DNA from: Mermis nigrescens
Taxonomy: Eukaryota > Nematoda > Enoplea > Mermithida > Mermithidae
Direction of reading: 5' to 3'
DNA length: 64,000 nt
Assembly: GCA_036768485.1 (NCBI GenBank)
Contig: JAVLUZ010000616.1
Span: forward strand, 459,861 to 523,860
Shown here: piece by piece, positions 1-11,144 of the stretch
Position numbering within the stretch: the first letter of the stretch is position 1
Layout: each line of letters begins with the position of its first letter
Made by a program: the position numbers and the translations under genes
The notes under the pieces: generated by a model
Database searches by the model: none
Told to the model about the DNA's origin: nothing
The model's input: only the letters and a program-made list of their open reading frames with translations

Positions 1-59
1 TTATGATTAAGACGAAAAAATGTTCTGTATCAGTTTAAAAATTTAACGCCCATTAACGT

Positions 60-241
60 ATTCCGAACAGTGGCGGATCTAGGATTTTCCTAAGGGGGGG
101 GGCGGAACCAACCCTGACTTGGTTGGAAAAATTAGCCGTTTTAACCCGAAAATCGCTAAAAATCGCTCAAAAATGCTTAATTTTTCGCAATTTTTTGGGC
201 CAATGGAGGCCGCCCCCCCCTAAATCCGCCCTGATTCCGAA
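60..241 (+). mobile_element. Family D MITE with exact 8-bp TSD
   Basis: Body 68-233, ends CAGTGGCGGATC / ATCCGCCCTG, flanked by ATTCCGAA on both sides. The 8-bp TSD and CA..TG ends indicate a hAT-type non-autonomous element of about 170 bp. Confidence 0.9.
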
Positions 242-682
242 CCATTTGTCACTAAAAGTGCAGCAAATTCTAAATGAAAACAGTGAAAATGCCAAAATTT
301 TCAACAGCTTCGCGCCGAATTATTAAAAGATTTTTTGTACGGGACAAAGGTGCTAAAACTCGCACACAAAAATTGTTGAAAGCATCTTTGAAAAGTCAAC
401 AAAGACTGCTTGTTGGAGAAAATGATAGTAATTTCAGCCAAGCGCTGATTTTGAAGGGGCTGGGGCGGGGGCGCGGGCCCCCCTCTCGTCGAAAAATAGT
501 GGGGGCAATAGGGAATAATTCGAATTATTCGATGATTTTAGCCACTTTTCATGACGATTTTTCGAAATTTTTTAACTACTCATTAATGATATTTACTGAC
601 TTTATTGGTACTGCAAAAAGTTTAGTTTTACGTCAGAAGAGTAATTTATGCACAGATCAAGGATTTTTTCAGTTTTTGCAAT
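242..682. other. Old repeat-derived sequence
   Basis: Contains a GCTTCGCGCCGAA word (303-320) and a run of G and C near 460-485, like diverged D'/A material. An open frame covers it but shows no domain. No gene supported. Confidence 0.3.
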
Positions 683-884
683 CATGGGCGGATTTAATGG
701 GGGAGGAGGGGGCGGCCGCCCCTACATTGGCCAAAAAAATCGACGTAATTAAAGAAGGACATGTAATTTACAATGACTTTTGGCCGTCAGTGATCCTAAT
801 TTCACAAATTTTGCCAGTGCTTCGCCCCGGATAATATGTATATACATATTGACAACATTCATTTACTTTCTTGACGGTTCGGAA

Positions 885-1380
885 GCCTACATGCATAAAA
901 CAAAGGGGTGAGGGGGTGTTAACCCCGCTGAAAAGTCAGCCAGGCAGCATACATGCACATATAGGGATGGGGTGAGGTAAAGTATTACCCCTTGAGAGGT
1001 CAGCTGGACAGGTGCTGTCCGGCGATTTCGAGCTGACTGGGAAGTTGTTTGCTTCATTTTCGAGGTCAAAAGCAGTAAAAACGTTAAGATTTTTCCGGCG
1101 CTTCGCGCCAGACTAGTAGGTACTTTCAAGTACTTTTTACTCAAAAAGCGCCCAAAATTGATAAATTTTTGCATTTTATACTGTTAAAAGTGATATAATG
1201 CAATCGAAATGGACTAAAAATGCTTTTAAAATGCGATATTACCACGAAAAAACGTTTTATAGGCTATTTTGACCATTTTTGATCTTTGAAACAGCAAAAA
1301 CTCGTGGACGTTAAATTTACTCTTTTGGATTTTCTGGGATTTTAACCCCCACCCTGCCGACCCTGACCTTGTGCACCTAG
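885..1380 (+). mobile_element. Family H element inside D'
   Basis: Matches 37819-38243 along its length, ends ...TTGTGCACCTAG, with flanks GTTCGGAA / GTCCGGAA (7 of 8). The left end is doubled: a second head (CATACATGCACATA) starts at about 948, so about 60 bp of the left end is present twice. Confidence 0.75.
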
Positions 1381-1499
1381 GTCCGGAATCCAAATCCTTG
1401 CTCAGAGAATAGATTTTAGACGACTTCAAGAGCAGAAACAGCTTTTCAGCAGACAGAAACGGAGATGGGATGAGGGAATCCAACCAGTCAAAGTCGGTC

Positions 1500-1675
1500 G
1501 TCCCCCCACCTCCGCCGGATCAGAGACATTTTTGACCCACCCCCGGTTTTTGGAAAACCTTGGATTTTTTGGCCATTGTGTTTCTTGGCCATTTTGGCCA
1601 AAAATTGGAGGTCGTTTACCACCACCCCCTGAAAACGGCCAGTACGCCCTTTATAAATGTTGAGCCGCTACATGT
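1500..1675 (-). mobile_element. Family E fragment inside D'
   Basis: Shares the GGCCAAAAATTGGAGGTCGTT core and the GAGCCGCTACATGTATG end with other E copies (17584, 46716). Left boundary not clear. Confidence 0.55.
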
Positions 1676-2234
1676 ATGATTTTTCGGCATAGTTTTCTTC
1701 AATTTTCCAGCATAACTTTTCAAAATTTCCGACTTTGTGCGCAAATGCTATAAATACTTCTAAAGGTGTTTTCGCTTTAATTTCACAACTTTTCAGGCGC
1801 TTCGCGCCAGATTTTTGCAGAAATCAAAGAAATTAAATCAATTTTTTCGAGAAAGAATACCAAAAAAAATTTAAAATTTTCCGGAAAAATCTAGCGGTAA
1901 GAGCGATTTTAAATAAATGTAAGTAGATAACGTAACACATTGAAAAAACGCCATGTCGCACGTGAAGGGCAAAATTATGGACCTATTTTCGACTGTTTTT
2001 GGAGAAGTTAGGTTGCAGCCCCGCCCTTAGGAAAAATCCAAAATCCGCCACTGATTACAATGATTCTGTCGATTATTTTTTAGTGCTTTGCGCCTACTTT
2101 TGCGCTAATTTTGTGCTTTTTCGTAGAAAACTTTCGCCGATTTCTCGCTTTTCTCGGATCACAAATGATTCTGTCAATCAAGCGACGGCCAAAAAATCGC
2201 TACTGTGCCTAATGGACATGTGATTTGAACAATT

Positions 2235-2641
2235 TTTGGCTCATGTAGAAAAACTGCGGGGATGACATTATAATAAGTGCCTTTTTAGGGTCCAAAAATG
2301 GTAGGCATGCGTCAAAAACATCGTTTTCAGCCTTTCCGGCGATGCTCATCTTTATATAAAGCATAGAAACATGAGAAATATGGAAAAAAATCAAAAAGTC
2401 GAAACAAATTGAACAACATATAGTGAAAACACGAGTATAAAGGGCGCGAAGCGCCGAAAAATTTGGCACTTTTGAGCAATAAGATAGCTAAAAGCGCTTA
2501 GACAGGCACTCATCTCAACCAATTGTCAGATAAGTTTACGGGAACTTTCAAAAAATCGCCGAGTTCTGGGGGGGTGAAGGAATTTATGCGGGAGGGTGGG
2601 GGAGGGTTGAAAACTCCTCCCTTACCCCCCAGATCATGTAT
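2235..2641 (+). mobile_element. Family A element, diverged left end
   Basis: Contains the A order: AAGTGCCTTTTTAGGG, TTTTCAGCC..GATGCTCATC, GGCGCGAAGCGCCGAAAAATT at 2441 and CCCAGATCATGTATG at the right end. TSD not readable. Confidence 0.6.
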
Positions 2642-2849
2642 GACTTATTTTTTTTCTAAAACTTGGACAGGGAGAACCTGTGACTTTTGCCCAGGTTTCT
2701 TCTAGGGGATCTAGTCCAGACCCTCAAAACCCCGCGTGCACGTCTGCTTATGACTATGCGAAAAATCGAAATATAATTGCAATTGAATCATACGTTTAAA
2801 CGAATGAAAAATACCCCGCATAAGCTTATTCCCCCAAAGGTCATCCAAA
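2642..2849. other. No recognisable content
   Basis: AT-rich spacer between an A element and the L element. I see no gene or repeat. Confidence 0.4.
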
Positions 2850-2857
2850 GTTGGACG

Positions 2858-3952
2858 CATATATACCTGGTCAATGGTTGACGGTTCGCCCCGTCCAACT
2901 TCCAGCCCAAAAGGTGGGTGGGTCCCTAGACCCTGAAAAAGGTGGGTCTGTCCCTGAAAAAAGGTGGGTCCGTGCCTTAAAAGGTGGGTCGTTCAGCTCA
3001 ATCAGTGGGTCAGTCAATGAAAAAAGGTGGGCCCATCCATGAAAAAGGTGTCAAACAGTGTAATAAGATGGTTCCTGTGCATGTTTTGCAAACTGATCAT
3101 GATATACTGTATCTACAGGGTGTTGCATAATGATTTGCCTACCCCTACAGTTACATGTGTAAGCGCAACATGAACATGCAATATATCATCTTGTAGAGAA
3201 TTCAATTGCGCGTTTTACACTATATTTTACACAGTTTACAAATTCAATCAACTTTACACAGAGGCAAAGAAAGGAATGTATCATTGAACTCAGTAAAATT
3301 TGTGAATATTTGTTGTTAAAATGAGTTTTGATTCGGAAACTGCTCGAGTTGTTGATCGGATTCAAGCATCGGCATTTTACCAAGCGAAATTAGCCGACGC
3401 AACATTCATTTCCATTAGTTAGGTTGCGAATAAGCTTCGAAGATCGAAACGATGGGTTATGCAGAACTGGAAGAAAAAACCCAGCGATTGTTTTACGGAT
3501 TTTTCGAATTGTGGTCGCAGCGAAAGTTTGTCTCAAGAAACGAAAAAAATTATTGAACAAAGTTATTGTCGTCAGCGAGGCAGTTAACGTGAATTGGCGA
3601 AAGAAATTTTAGCGAAAAGAGGACGAAAAATTGAAAAAAATTTTCATCATTTTTGTTTTTGGACAATAAAAAATTTAATCTTGGTAGTCATCTTTTGAAA
3701 ATTGGTTCCTTGAACGCAGAATTGAATTTTCTACAAGATGGTATATTGCATGTTGATATTGCGCTTACACATGTAGCCGTAGGGGTAGGGCAAATCATTT
3801 TGCAACACCGTGTATAACTTCCTTAAATTATCTCCAAAAATTTTCTTCCTGTACAAAACATAGCCCCGTCAAGTTACCCCTTTGCCCCGTCCAACTTTTG
3901 GTTCGGCCCGTCCTGGTGATGGACCGATATGGGGCATCATTGCCCAGGTGTG
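2858..3952 (+). mobile_element. Family L element (CATA type) split by a mariner-like element
   Basis: Left end CATATATACCTGGTCAATG and right end CATTGCCCAGGTGTG are inverted repeats, with exact TSD GTTGGACG at 2850-2857 and 3953-3960. Its interior has five degenerate AAAAGGTGGGTC repeats (2908-3055). The TA element at 3116-3812 was inserted later. Confidence 0.75.
3116..3812. mobile_element. Mariner-like DNA transposon, decayed
   Basis: Near-perfect inverted repeats of about 95 bp start CAGGGTGTTGCATAATG / CACGGTGTTGCAAAATG and are flanked by TA. The interior (3316-3650, plus) has interrupted frames with a helix-turn-helix look (LSQETKKIIEQSYCRQRGS, stop, RELAKEILAKRG), like the N-terminus of a mariner-type transposase. 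No DDD/E domain remains. Confidence 0.78.
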
Positions 3953-4014
3953 GTTGGACGTCCCCTAAAGAGTCGCAGAAGCTTGGTCTAGTAGCCCTTA
4001 CATGTATGCATTCA

Positions 4015-4270
4015 GCCCCCTCTATCTCTATCAGAGATAAATATTTTTACACTTTTTTCGGTAGAAACTTGCGTTATTGATGGCGCGAAGCGCGAAAAAT
4101 TCGGAACTTTGGAGCAAATAGATGCTAAAAAGCTTAAAATGCATTTTTTCTACAAATTTTTAGAAAATTTTTGGAAACTTTCAAAAAAAAATCGCAAATT
4201 CTAGGGGGGGGGTTAAAAATTTTTGAGGGATGAAAATTGTTCTGGATGGGTTAACCCCCCAGATCATGTA
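4015..4270 (+). mobile_element. Family A fragment, left part lost
   Basis: Starts within the family (GATGGCGCGAAGCGCGAAAAA at 4079) and ends CCCCAGATCATGTAT. Confidence 0.5.
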
Positions 4271-4589
4271 TATTAAAGGCCATTTTAAGGTGCTTGATAG
4301 AAATTTTTGGCCAAAAAAGGTCATGTGTCCCCGCAGGGGACCGACTATCTTTATTCAAAATTTTAAACCGTTCAAAAGACCTTTTGATTACTTCAAAGCG
4401 ATTGCTCAACTCCAGGCTCTAAAAACCGCATTAGCAGTCAATTTAAACCCGCAAAAATAACAGAATAGGAGTAAAAAAAGAAGAAATGATCAAAAAATGA
4501 CGAAAAAAACGAATGAAAAAATCGTAAAAACGACCGTACGATCGGCGGTTGGATGCCAAAAATCAATAACGTTCAATCAATCGACTCAC
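4271..4589. other. Intron, no recognisable content
   Basis: AT-rich sequence downstream of the exon at 4590-4869 on the minus strand. No exon or repeat family seen. Confidence 0.4.
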
Positions 4590-4869
4590 TTAAGCTTCAA
4601 AACTTCTTTGGGCGGTTCAAACAAGGCTAATTTTGGCCCCTTTTGGCCCACTTTCGTAGACCGATTGACGAAATAAACCCACAACGCCACCGTGGGAATA
4701 TTTTCGCCCACTTTCGGATACGAAATGGGCAATAATTTGGGATAATTCGAATTATTGGGATACTCTTCCAGATTTATCCGCTTAACTAGCGTGTTGTTGA
4801 TGGATAAATAGGCCAACTTTGTGCCGCTTTTTGAAAAATACATAGCCGCGTCCGTTTCCAGAATTTCTT
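4590..4869 (-). CDS. DPP6/DPP10-like gene, propeller exon 6 (last in window)
   Basis: A 280-nt exon between ATTCTTAG|AA and CTTAA|GTGAGTC (phase 1 in, 2 out). It reads EILETDAAMYFSKSGTKLAY, then LSINNTLV (with an N-glycosylation sequon), then YPKVGENIPTVALWV and PPKEVLKL. This is the best-conserved part of S9B propellers (W(F/W)SPxGxxLAY..(I/F)N(D/N)TxV ... YPKxGxxNPxV.L.V). The EE pair of the YEEE motif, which in DPP4 binds the substrate N-terminus, is kept at the exon junction. Remaining propeller blades and the hydrolase domain would lie left of position 1. A tandem array begins within about 30 bp of the acceptor. Confidence 0.9.
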
Positions 4870-4889
4870 CTAAGAATTTGGAAAAAAAT

Positions 4890-5980
4890 TTTCAATTTGA
4901 AAGTTTTAAAGTTCGGAATGTTTCGATTTTTAAGTTTTTAATATTTAAGATTTTGACACGTACGTTTAAGAAAATGAAGCATTTTGATGAAAATTTGGCA
5001 AGATTTTGGCGAAGACGGATAAAATAGAAATTTTGAAAGTTTTAAAGTTAGAAAAAATTCGATTTTTAAGTTTAAAATATTTAAAATTTTGACAGGTACG
5101 TTTAAAAAATGAAGCATTTTAATGAAAATTTGGCTAGATTCGGGAGAAAACGGATAAAATAGAAATTTTGAAAGTTTCAAAGTTAGGAAAGTTTCGATTT
5201 TTAAGTTTAAAATATTTAAAATTTTGACAGGTACGTTTAAAAAATGAAGCATTTTGATGAAAATTTGGCAAGATTTTGGCGAAGACGGATAAAATAGAAA
5301 TTTTGAAAGTTTTAAAGTTAGAAAAAATTCGATTTTTAAGTTTAAAATATTTCAAATTTTGACAGGTACGTTTAAAAAATGAAGCATTTTAATGAAAATT
5401 TGGCTAGATTCGGGAGAAAACGGATAAAATAGAAATTTTGAAAGTTTCAAAGTTAGGAAAGTTTCGATTTTTAAGTTTAAAATATTTAAAATTTTGACAG
5501 GTACGTTTAAAAAATGAAGCATTTTGATGAAAATTTGGCAAGATTTTGGCGAAGACGGATAAAATAGAAATTTTGAAAGTTTTAAAAGTTAGAAAAAATT
5601 CGATTTTTAAGTTTAAAATATTTCAAATTTTGACAGGTACGTTTAAAAAATGAAGCATTTTAATGAAAATTTGGCTAGATTCGGGAGAAAACGGATAAAA
5701 TAGAAATTTTGAAAGTTTCAAAGTTAGGAAAGTTTCGATTTTTAAGTTTAAAATATTTAAAATTTTGACACTTACGTTTAAAAAATGAAGCATTTTGATG
5801 AAAATTTGGCTAGATTCGGGAGAAAACGGATAAAATAGAAATTTTGAAAGTTTCAAAGTTGGTAAAGTTTCGATTTTTAAGTTTGAAATATTTAAAATTT
5901 TGACACGTACGCTTGAAAAATGAAGCATTTTCATGAAAATTTGGCAAGATTTTGGCGAAAACGGATGAAATATAAATTTT
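4890..5980. repeat. Tandem array, 135-bp unit with 270-bp higher-order pattern
   Basis: The word GAAGCATTTT recurs at 4976, 5111, 5246, 5381, 5516, 5652, 5788 and 5922. Units alternate between GATGAAAATTTGGCAAG..GGCGAAGACGG and AATGAAAATTTGGCTAG..GGGAGAAAACGG. The outer units are more diverged. The array begins next to the splice acceptor of exon 4590-4869. Confidence 0.93.
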
Positions 5981-6105
5981 CTACAATAATGCTCGCAATC
6001 GTACTACCAAAACGGAATACCGTTCGGACGGCTACGAAGTTTTTTGCGCTTATAGAGCTAAGGACAGCCATAAATTAAGCAAAAACGAGATTTTTAGCTT
6101 AAGCT

Positions 6106-6348
6106 CATATGTAGGTGTGCGGCACCGAAATTCTGGGGGTGCAAGATTTTTCAAGGGTCAAAAATAGACTTAAAAATGGTGGTATGTTTAAAAAATTACC
6201 ATTGTTCAACGTTTCTCATCGAGCACTATCCATCGGCATCAAAAAATTGCGAAAAAACGAAACAAATTTCAAAAAATTGAATTCAGGGAGGGGTATTTTG
6301 CTTTCTGTGGAGGGTGCAGAGGCCTCAGACCCCCCACGACCAGGTATG
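6106..6348 (+). mobile_element. Family B element
   Basis: Contains the B core (CGAGCACTATCCATCGGCAT, then AAAAAATTGC). Flanks CTTAAGCT / CTTGAGCT (7 of 8). Confidence 0.8.
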
Positions 6349-6589
6349 CTTGAGCTCCGTTTCCAGCTTTTTTCAAATTATTAGAACATCTATTTTTCCC
6401 GACTTTGTACCAAATTGAAGCTTTTACCGTTTTATTTACAAACCAAGCGGGTCAAGCTGAAAATCGGAATAAGTTTCTAAAAAATATCAAAATTTTGATA
6501 AGTTTCCATTTTTTTATCGCAAAGAATAGGAATTAAAATAAGGTAAAAATGCAGAAAACGCAAAATAATGTTTTGCACAACTTTACGAA

Positions 6590-6930
6590 TTGACCAATAA
6601 ATTTAAAAAGATTTGTACATTTTAATATTGTCTTTTTATTTAAAATTAAAATCTTAATAATTTAAGTACTATTAACTTATTCAAGTAATAATTTTATTAT
6701 TTAATTATTTATTCAAGTAATAATTTTATCATTCAATTATTTCATCTTTCGGATAAACTACTTAATAATAAATTTATTATTATTATAAATGAATTCAATT
6801 ATTTACTAATAAATAAATTATTGAATAAATTATATAATAAACTTAAGTATTTCATTTATTCAATTTTTTTATATAATTATTTAATTATTTAATTAAATAT
6901 ACTTTTAAAATGAAAATAATATAAATACGT
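6590..6930. other. Very AT-rich tract
   Basis: More than 85 percent A+T by eye, made of short TTATTTAATTATT-type words; no ordered repeat unit. Confidence 0.6.
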
Positions 6931-7115
6931 TTCTAAAAAAATTTAAAAGAACGACCGAAAAGTGGAGAGAAGCCCCAAATTCGCTAATGCTTCAAGTTGG
7001 ACTTTTTGTATCCCAAATTTAGCGGTAAAAGTTTAATTTGTTAGCCGTTTCCCAGTCGCCTTGCTGTTTTCTAAGAATGGCTGAAAAAATCTATCCCATT
7101 CAATAAAAATAGGCA

Positions 7116-7571
7116 GTTTTCATCAGACATGCACAGCAGGGGAATTCTGCGGGTGGGGGGTGAAATTTTAAAGTACCATTTTCGGGCCAAAAAAAATGAT
7201 AGGAGCGCGTCAAAAGCATCTTTTTTGGCGTTTTAGACGATGTTTTATCTTTCTGGTGCATAAAAACATAGAAAAATATTTCAAAAAAAATCGAAAAAGT
7301 CAAAAAAATTCATCAATATTCAGGTGGAAAACATAATTATATGAAGCAAGGCCTTGACAAATTGAGAATTTTGAGCAAATAGATGGCTAAAAATGTTTAA
7401 AAAACACTTTTATGCCAATTTTAGGGAAAATTTCGGAAACTTCTGTAAATTCCTAAAAAAATCGACAAATCTGGCTGGGGTGAAAGATTCTTTTGCGGGG
7501 GGTGAAAAGTTTTTTGCGGGGGGGGGGTGAACACCCCACCCAAACCCCGCAAGATCATGTATGGTTTTCAT
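7116..7571 (+). mobile_element. Family A element with exact TSD
   Basis: Body 7124-7563 starts CAGACATGCACAGC and ends GATCATGTATG; GTTTTCAT on both sides. Confidence 0.88.
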
Positions 7572-8400
7572 TCTCAAAAATTTACCTACTAAAAATAATG
7601 CATAAGTATAGAATATACAGTACGAATTAAATAGGTCTAAAAAATTTCATTATATTTAATTAAAACAATCCAAAAGATATATTGGAAAAAAATATGGAAA
7701 AATAGTAATCGGTTTTCACCCTTTGAGCGAAATTCTCGCGTCTTTTTGTTTCTTTTACACTAACAGCATGCCTTATTTATTTACCATTTATTTATTTATT
7801 TATTTTTCGTTCTATTATCTCCTTAATTTCATTTCTTTAATCACATAGATGGTTTTCTATTATATCGTAGCGTAATCGGAAATCTTATTTTTGACGCTTC
7901 TTGATTTTTCGTTCTGAAATTTCGAAAAATTCTTTTAAAAAACTCCTAAATAGACATAAAAGAAGAAAGACCTTAGTGCAAACCGTACCTATTCATCCTA
8001 TAGAGCGGAAAAAATTTGTAGATCAAAAAAATTTGGCAACTTGCCTAACGCAGGATGTGTTTGGCAATTTGCCAAAAAGAAGCACGTGACGTGGTCTCAA
8101 ATTTAACATATAAAAACGGCAAAAATAGCGAATGAGATATGATCATAAAAAAGTCAAAAGTCGAAGGAAAACGACAAAAACGAGCCTTTTCGTACAATGT
8201 AAAGTTGCTATTGTATGGTTTAAAAATGTCACAACGAGCGGCGCTAAATCTGCCAGCTTCAAATAAGTACAACTAAATGCGGTTGTAAAGTTGAAGTTCC
8301 GAAATTTGGGCCAAATAAGGAAATTCTTAATTTTTGTAAAGTTAAAGCTTTGAAACATGGGCCAAGTATGGAAGCGAAATATTACACTGCCTGAAGAATC
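7572..8400. other. Intron, little content
   Basis: AT-rich with a short TTTA run near 7780-7805. Weak relics of family F (GTAAAGTT words) from 8200. No exon supported. Confidence 0.4.
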
Positions 8401-8404
8401 GAGA

Positions 8405-8700
8405 GAAATTAGGATATTTGCACACACTGTTGTCTTTTTTTGTACAAAAACTTCGATTTTTTGTAGGATATTTACACACGCTGTTCACTTTTTTTGTACA
8501 AAAACTTAGATTTTTTTGTAGGATATTTACACACATGAGTCTCTTTTTTTGTAAAAAACTTCACTTTTTGTAGGATATTTACAAACAATGTTCTCTTTTT
8601 TTTGTACGAAAACTTTGATTTTCTGTAGGATATTTACAAACACTGTTCTCCTTTTTTTGCACAAAAACTTCGGTTTTTTGTGCAATCGAAAATCGGCCGA
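8405..8700. repeat. Tandem array of about 62-bp units
   Basis: Five units built of TTTTTTTGTACAAAAACTT and TTTTGTAGGATATTTACA. The GTACAAA words recall family F, so it may be an expanded F subterminal region. Open frames here are a by-product of the period. Confidence 0.8.
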
Positions 8701-8881
8701 GAGCTGTTTATACTTTGTGTACAATGATGTACAAAAATCGCTCCGAAAATCTTTGTACGAGCTTCGAAATCCCTGTCCGGTGCAAAAAAGAAAAACAGCG
8801 TTTACACATAATTTATGCTACTTTACACAATCGCAAGATATTTTACATTTTTTAATTTTTAGTCCTTCCTAACGTTTTCAC

Positions 8882-9008
8882 CTTCATACAACCAATCCGA
8901 CACGCCGTTATACACGTCATCCGATCCATTTTCCGTAATTTTTACTTTAGTTGACTGATCAAAAGCGTCGCCTTGATACCACAAGTTATTCGACGTATCA
9001 ACGAATGC
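8882..9008 (-). CDS. DPP6/DPP10-like gene, propeller exon 5
   Basis: A 127-nt exon (phase 0 in, 1 out) with donor GAAG|GTGAAA; the likely acceptor is ATTAAG|GCA. It encodes AFVDTSNNLWYQGDAF and then NGVSDWLYE. These match the family's (A/L)(Y/F)VxxNN(I/L)YY and the near-invariant (I/Y)xNGxxDW(L/V)YEEE. The leftover G joins AA of the next exon to complete DWLYE-E-EILETD. The acceptor has a poor pyrimidine tract. An A-family element starts 59 bp upstream. Confidence 0.85.
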
Positions 9009-9058
9009 CTTAATATGAGCCATTCTTATATACATAGCAGTCAGAAATAAATTATACG

Positions 9059-9504
9059 GTAATAATCATACATGAACCTGGGGAGGAGGTTCGATGGGGC
9101 GGTTTCATCCCCCAGAAGAATTTTCACCCCCTCCCCACGCAAAAAAATTATTCACCACCCCCCAGAATTGGCGATTTTTGAAATTTGCACAAACATTTTC
9201 TTAGAAATTTGTAGAAAAGATGCTTATTTAAAGCGTTTTTAGCCATTTATTTGGTCAAAAGTGTCAAATTTTTTGGCGCTTCGCGCCATTACACTCAGAG
9301 TTTTGACTATATTTTGTTCTATTTGTTCTAACTTTTTGATTTTTTCTCGAAATTTTATGTTCGTATGCTCTAGTAAAAATAGAGCATCGTCAGAAACGCT
9401 GAAAACAATGTTTTTCCACGAGTACCTACCATTTCTGGACCCAAAAAGGCACTTTACATATAATTGCCCCCAGAATTCCCATGCTGTGCATGTACGGTAA
9501 TGAT
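9059..9504 (-). mobile_element. Family A element
   Basis: Body 9067-9496, reverse orientation, GGCGCTTCGCGCC at 9274. TSD GTAATAAT / GTAATGAT (7 of 8). Confidence 0.82.
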
Positions 9505-10108
9505 GAAGACCAAAAACCATTCATTCAGACGACACTCCAATAATTTAAATACTTGAGATTATTATTTGGTACAGGTTTCGCAAAAAAACATAGAAAGTCT
9601 CACCGCAGAAAATTGAGGAAAGATGAAAAGTAAGGAATGTAGATTTGATGTAAATAAAAATAATAAATGTAAAAATATACCTAATACACATTTTTTAAAA
9701 ATAAATGTAAAGTAACAAAGCAATAAAAAATGAATGTAAATAAAAATAAAGGTTTTGAATGCTTTATGGTTCCGCAGTGTTAAGGGACACGCGGCCTTAA
9801 TTGTAATTCTTTACGCATTCTAACGGTCAGCATACCTGTAACAGAGGGAATGGAGGGATCCCCCCAAAATTGGCCGTCCCCCATCCGCCAATGCTGGAAA
9901 AATCTTGACCACCCCACATTTTTGGAAAAGTTTGCGTTTTTTGCCGCTTTTGGCAAAAACTGAAGGTCATACCCCCGCCCCCTTCTAAAAATAACACCGA
10001 ATTCCCCACCCAGAATTTCAAGCCCTGACAGCTTAGATACAGTACTAAGAATCGACTAATGCATCACCAATGATGCATAAAACCACGGCAGCCTAAAATA
10101 CATCCTTA
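9505..10108. other. Intron with an E-like relic
   Basis: 9820-10030 contains GGATCCCCCCAAAATTGG and a GGTCATACCCCCGCC segment resembling family E. The rest is unassigned. Confidence 0.35.
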
Positions 10109-10950
10109 TTTGCGAGCAGACATGCACATCATGGGAGTTCCGCGTGGGGGGTGGGTGTAGTGAGCGAAGTAAAATTTTAAAGTGCCTTTTTCCGGCCCGA
10201 AAATGGTGGATGCGAGCATACATGTAGAGCATGGGCGGTCAGACCCCAAAATTTTTAAAAAAGTGCCTTTTTTGGGCTAAAAAACGATGGGCACACGTCA
10301 AAAACACGTTTTTGACGTTTTTGACGTTTCAGGCAATGCTCGCTCCTTCTAGAACATAAAAACGTAAAAAAATTGCAAAAAATAGAAACAATTGAGTAAA
10401 TTGAACAAAATATAGTCAAAAAATATGCGTACGACGCGAAGCGCCGAAAATTTCAAATTTTTGAGCCAAAAATGAGCTATAAAAAACGCCTAGAAAGGCA
10501 AACTTTTTACACCTTTTACCAGCTTTCACAAAAAATCGAAAATTCTGGGGTCGCAGCCATTTTGCGGGGATCAGTTGCCATTCTGAGGCTCACCCCCAGA
10601 ATACGTATGGATACGAGTCAAAAACATCGTTTTTGGCGTTTCCGACGATGCTCTATTTTTCTAGAGCATAGAAACAAAAATTTTCGAAAAATATTCCAAA
10701 AAGCAGAAAAAATTGAACAAAATATAGTCCGAACATGAGTATATGTGGCGCAAAGAGTTCAAAATTCGACACTTTTCAGCAAATAAATAGCTAAAAGCGC
10801 TTCAAAAACGCTCTTGTAGGGAATTTCAAGAAAATTTAGGAAACTTTTGAAAAATTGCTCAATTCTAATGGTTGAAATAATTTCTGCGGGTGTGAAAATT
10901 TTTCAATTGGAAAATCCCCCCCCCGCCCCAAGATCCCGTATATTCGCGAG
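10109..10950 (+). mobile_element. Family A element, host of a second A-type element
   Basis: Outer body 10117-10942, TSD TTTGCGAG / TTCGCGAG (7 of 8). A related element sits inside at 10217-10609. Confidence 0.8.
10217..10609 (+). mobile_element. A-type element (subfamily 2) nested in A
   Basis: Starts CATACATGTAGAGCATGGG, ends AGAATACGTATG; flanks GATGCGAG / GATACGAG (7 of 8). The interior matches 23598-24018 (AGCTTTCACAAAAAATCG, CGCAGCCATTTTG). Confidence 0.8.
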
Positions 10951-11144
10951 TCTCTCAAGAATGTGAGTAGGTTGTGAAAAGGAGTTCAAAGTTAGAAAAA
11001 AAGGAGGAAAAATTGTTCTAAAGTAGTCTATGCCCGAGCTACACCCCGCTGTTATTTCACAAACGGGGAGATAATAAGACGAGCTACCCTTATGCATGTT
11101 TTTAGCCCATGAAAAGGTTGTATACCTGTTTAACATAATTCTGT

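Larger units (their letters stand above)
683..2053 (-). mobile_element. Long family D' element, interrupted
   Basis: Same termini as family D (left CATGGGCGGATTTA, right ATCCGCCACTG) but with a longer core shared with 48945-49666, including a GGCGCTTCGCGCC hairpin at 1797. Flanks TTTGCAAT / ATTACAAT agree at 6 of 8. H (885-1380) and E (about 1500-1675) are inserted in it. Confidence 0.75.

Noticed and set aside
274..834. 186-codon open frame
   Set aside because: Runs through G/C runs and into the D' element end at 683; composition is that of the repeats.
4938..5934. Several open frames of about 100 codons with a repeating protein pattern
   Set aside because: They follow the 135-bp DNA period (a multiple of 3) and break at unit variants; no leader, domain or splice context.
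8342..8872. Cys-containing repeat frames that look like small secreted peptides
   Set aside because: By-products of the 62-bp tandem array; no signal peptide start outside the array.
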